Assembly (NCBI RefSeq): GCF_000383975.1
Contig: NZ_KB913017.1
Location: 186,001-250,000, forward strand
Length of the DNA stretch: 64,000 bases
Origin: Natronorubrum tibetense GA33
Lineage (GTDB): Archaea; Halobacteriota; Halobacteria; Halobacteriales; Natrialbaceae
Reading direction: 5' to 3'
The notes beneath the pieces were generated by a model. It was not told the origin of the DNA, did no database searches, and was given only the letters and a program-made list of their open reading frames with translations. Position 1 is the first letter of the stretch. Each line of letters starts with the position of its first letter. Of this stretch, positions 61,951 to 64,000 are shown piece after piece. The translations under genes and the position numbers were made by a program.

Positions 61951-62730
61951 TTACAGCAGCGTCTCGATTTCGGCGAGGGACTCGAGGACGTGATCCGGTT
62001 GAACGGCCGCGGCCTCGAGATCGGCCTGCTCCGTGACGCCGGTACGGACGAGCACTGTCGTCATACCTGCCCGTTCACCCAGCGCGATATCGGTGTTCAG
62101 GCGGTCGCCGACGACGAGTGTCCGTTCGGGATCGCTCTCGAGGCGGTTCATCGCCGTCGCGGCGGCGATCGACGAGGGCTTACCCAGAATCGAATCGGCC
62201 TCGCGGTCGGCGACGGCTTCCATCGCGGCGATGATCGCGCCGGAACCGGGGATGAGTCCGCCGTCGATCGGAATCGTCGCGTCCGGATCGGTCCCGTAGA
62301 ACGGCACGTCGCCCTCGAGCGCCCGCAGGGATTCCCAGAGCGTCCCGTAGGAGAACTCCTTGTCGAACGACCCCAGCACGACCTCGGCGGCGTCCGGATC
62401 GTCGGTTACCTCGACGGCCGCGTCCTCGAGAATCGTCACGAGTCGGTCGCTGCCGACGAGGTAGACCCGTTCGTTCGGATGGGTCGTCGCGAGATACTCC
62501 GCCGACACCGTTGCGGAGGTGAGGACGGCGTTCGGATCGACCTCGATTCCGTAGGGCTCGAGCGTCTCGCCGTAGTGGTCGCTCCCGCGCGTCGGATTGT
62601 TCGAAAACAGGAGTCTGTCGATGCCTGCGTCCTCGAGCGCGTGCAGGCCGTCGGTCACGTTCGGCAGCAGTTCCTCGCCGCGGACGATCGTCCCGTCGAC
62701 ATCCAGGATCGCCGCCTCGTAGTCGGTCAT
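61951..62730 (-). CDS. HAD-IIA family phosphatase (NagD-like)
   Basis: A 259-residue HAD phosphatase. Motif I is DVDGTIVRG, motif II SNNPTRG, motif III ILGKPSS, motif IV VVGDRLNTDI. The C2 cap between II and III and the overall length match NagD/phosphoglycolate-phosphatase-like proteins (4-nitrophenylphosphatase family). Cytoplasmic sugar-phosphate or nucleotide phosphatase of unknown exact substrate. Repeat copy 4 lies 60 bases upstream of its start. Confidence 0.92.
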   Translation of the reverse strand: MTDYEAAILDVDGTIVRGEELLPNVTDGLHALEDAGIDRLLFSNNPTRGSDHYGETLEPYGIEVDPNAVLTSATVSAEYLATTHPNERVYLVGSDRLVTILEDAAVEVTDDPDAAEVVLGSFDKEFSYGTLWESLRALEGDVPFYGTDPDATIPIDGGLIPGSGAIIAAMEAVADREADSILGKPSSIAAATAMNRLESDPERTLVVGDRLNTDIALGERAGMTTVLVRTGVTEQADLEAAAVQPDHVLESLAEIETLL

Positions 62731-62790
62731 CGACCGTCTCTACGGTCGACCGGCGATTGAGTGTTGGGTTTGGGGAGGGTCTCGGTGAAC

Positions 62791-62874
62791 TATCGTAGCA
62801 ACTGAAAGACAATGCACACCCGACCGCAGAACGGCGTTGCGATCGATGTGCACACCGTTTCAGTTGTTACTATA
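62791..62874. mobile_element. MITE-like inverted-repeat element, copy 4 (84 bp)
   Basis: Left end TATCGTAGCAACTGAAAG, right-end complement TATAGTAACAACTGAAAC. The interior CACACCCGACCGCA and TGCGATCGATGTGCACACC halves match copies 1 and 3. Same length as copy 3 (84 bp), so both are the minimal form of the element. It lies between a HAD gene start and the end of the SHOCT gene. Confidence 0.7.
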
Positions 62875-62970
62875 CTCACAACGGTTGCGGTCAGCAGCGG
62901 ACGAAGCAGTACCGACGCGAACCCTCGTTTCGCGTTCCCCGTTTGCGGACGGAGCCCTTCCTGGCGAATG

Positions 62971-63360
62971 CTACCGAGAACGCTCGAGTTCGAGTTCCTC
63001 CGTCTCGATCCCGGCGGCTTCGGCCTGTTCGTTCGAATCGATCAGTCGGTCCAGTTTCGTCTCGAACTCCTCGTCGGAGAGTTCGCCGGCGGCGTATCGT
63101 TCCTGGAGTTTCGTGACGGGGTCAGGTTCGGCTTCCGACTCGTCAACTGTGGCATCGTCCGAACGCATCTCTTCCGTCTCCGAGCGCTCCACGAGATACC
63201 AGATGAGAAACGACGTCGCGACGAACAGGAGCGTGATCGCGAGGGCGAACCACGGGCCGGCCAACAGCAAGACGGCGATGATCACGATGTCGGCGAGGAC
63301 GAACTTGATGGCGAAGATCTCCGTGAGACTGTAACTCCGACCATCGCTCTCACTGCCCAT
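62971..63360 (-). CDS. membrane protein with SHOCT domain
   Basis: A 129-residue protein from ATG 63360. Two hydrophobic segments at residues about 15-55 (FAIKFVLADIVIIAVLLLAG, then ALAITLLFVATSFLIWYL) are followed by an acidic linker and a SHOCT domain (KLQERYAAGELSDEEFETKL). SHOCT is a short C-terminal oligomerisation domain. Typical haloarchaeal small membrane protein of unknown role. Divergent from the next gene. Confidence 0.83.
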   Translation of the reverse strand: MGSESDGRSYSLTEIFAIKFVLADIVIIAVLLLAGPWFALAITLLFVATSFLIWYLVERSETEEMRSDDATVDESEAEPDPVTKLQERYAAGELSDEEFETKLDRLIDSNEQAEAAGIETEELELERSR

Positions 63361-63528
63361 AGCCGACGTTCGGGGCGTCCGGAAATAATTGTAGGGATCG
63401 GTCACGACAAGTGACAGTATTGCCCCAAACCGCGATCGACGGGAGCAGCGATCGAGACGTTGCCGCCGACGACCGACAATCCGTGCGAGGTGGGAATTCT
63501 TTTGCACGCACCGTCCCTACGGTCGGCT

Positions 63529-63999
63529 ATGACACTCGAGGTCGAAGCCCCCGATCCGCCGGAACTGGACTTCGTCGATCCCAACGAGTACGAGGACGCC
63601 ACGATCAGTGCCGACGGCAACGAAGAGATCGACTACCGCCGCGAGGAACTTCAGGACTTCCTTGAGGAGGGCGCCTGGGAGGAAGCGATCGAGGAGTGGT
63701 TCGAGGACACCGATCTCGACGAGCGCGCGTACGGGATCGCTCGAGACCTCGATCTCTTCGCCGGCTTCGACTTCTTTTGGGACGATTTCGCCGACCGTGT
63801 CGGCTATCACGCTCCCGGGATTCCGGAGGACTGGCAGGAACGGGAGTACCATCCCGACCTCGATACGTGGGGCACTGTCTCGTCGATCAACGCCGAACTG
63901 ACGGAGTTCGGCCAGATCGTCTCGGTGATCCTCAAAGAGGAATACATCGACTGGGAAGCCGAGTACGAACCGCCGGAGGATCTGCCGGATTTCGACTGA
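63529..63999 (+). CDS. acidic conserved haloarchaeal protein
   Basis: A 156-residue very acidic soluble protein from ATG 63529, ending two bases before the window edge. DFLEEGAWEEAIEEWFED and AYGIARDLDLFAGFDFFWDD suggest helices with many aromatic residues. Tryptophans at several sites (WEEAIEEW, FFWDD, DWQERE) are unusual in number. No domain recognised. I chose ATG 63529 (MTLEVEAPDPPELDF) since the extension upstream is not acidic. Confidence 0.7.
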   Translation: MTLEVEAPDPPELDFVDPNEYEDATISADGNEEIDYRREELQDFLEEGAWEEAIEEWFEDTDLDERAYGIARDLDLFAGFDFFWDDFADRVGYHAPGIPEDWQEREYHPDLDTWGTVSSINAELTEFGQIVSVILKEEYIDWEAEYEPPEDLPDFD

Positions 64000-64000
64000 C

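Overview
This window is chromosomal DNA of a haloarchaeon (class Halobacteria). The encoded proteins are strongly acidic, third codon positions are GC-rich, leaders are short or absent, and exported proteins mostly carry Tat signals with haloarchaeal lipoboxes. Archaeal-type S-adenosylmethionine synthetase, ADP-forming acyl-CoA synthetase, HalOD1 domains and Bat-type HTH regulators are present. The very frequent CTCGAG word fits Natrialbales (Natrinema/Haloterrigena-like), but this is an inference from composition only.

Layout. 0-17 kb is mainly housekeeping: aconitase (cut at the left edge), an HdeD-like membrane protein, a DUF255 thioredoxin-domain protein, a thioredoxin, leucine-type dehydrogenase, cysteine synthase, a lipoprotein, DUF5804, a zinc ribbon, a Bat-type regulator, ThiI, a SnoaL-like protein, an MFS transporter, a DUF4336 protein, archaeal MAT, a CYTH phosphatase and a long FKBP. 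18.0-23.8 kb is an accessory island bracketed by two copies of a short inverted-repeat element. It holds a 44-aa membrane peptide, a CHAT-family cysteine protease, a HalOD1 plus RecA-like protein, a winged-helix protein and a degenerate KaiC/RAD55-like protein. 24-33 kb holds pyrB-pyrI, two more unusual proteins (one Gln-rich and disordered, one with an Asp-rich tandem repeat), enoyl-CoA hydratase, a second Bat-type regulator, MobB and a metallo-beta-lactamase-fold hydrolase. 33-38 kb is richer in secreted proteins and ends in a tRNA-Lys gene preceded by three tandem palindromic repeats that copy its 3' end.

38-64 kb has a DHH-TrkA_N phosphoesterase, a PRC-barrel protein, an acyl-CoA synthetase overlapping a BioD/DRTGG protein, and a zinc-type ABC uptake operon. 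The binding protein of that operon carries an inserted domain that recurs in the adjacent His-tailed lipoprotein. Then come YbaK, YihY, PfkB, aldehyde dehydrogenase, DpsA, a small gene under a DtxR-box-like palindrome, a macro domain protein, PurM, an S2P protease overlapping a TraB/PrgY-like membrane protein, a thioesterase, an S66 peptidase, a HAD phosphatase and a SHOCT protein.

The strongest candidates for undescribed biology are the CHAT-protease island flanked by repeat elements, the domain shared between ZnuA and the His-tailed lipoprotein, and the palindromic arrays beside tRNA-Lys. All functions are read from sequence alone; no database search was possible.
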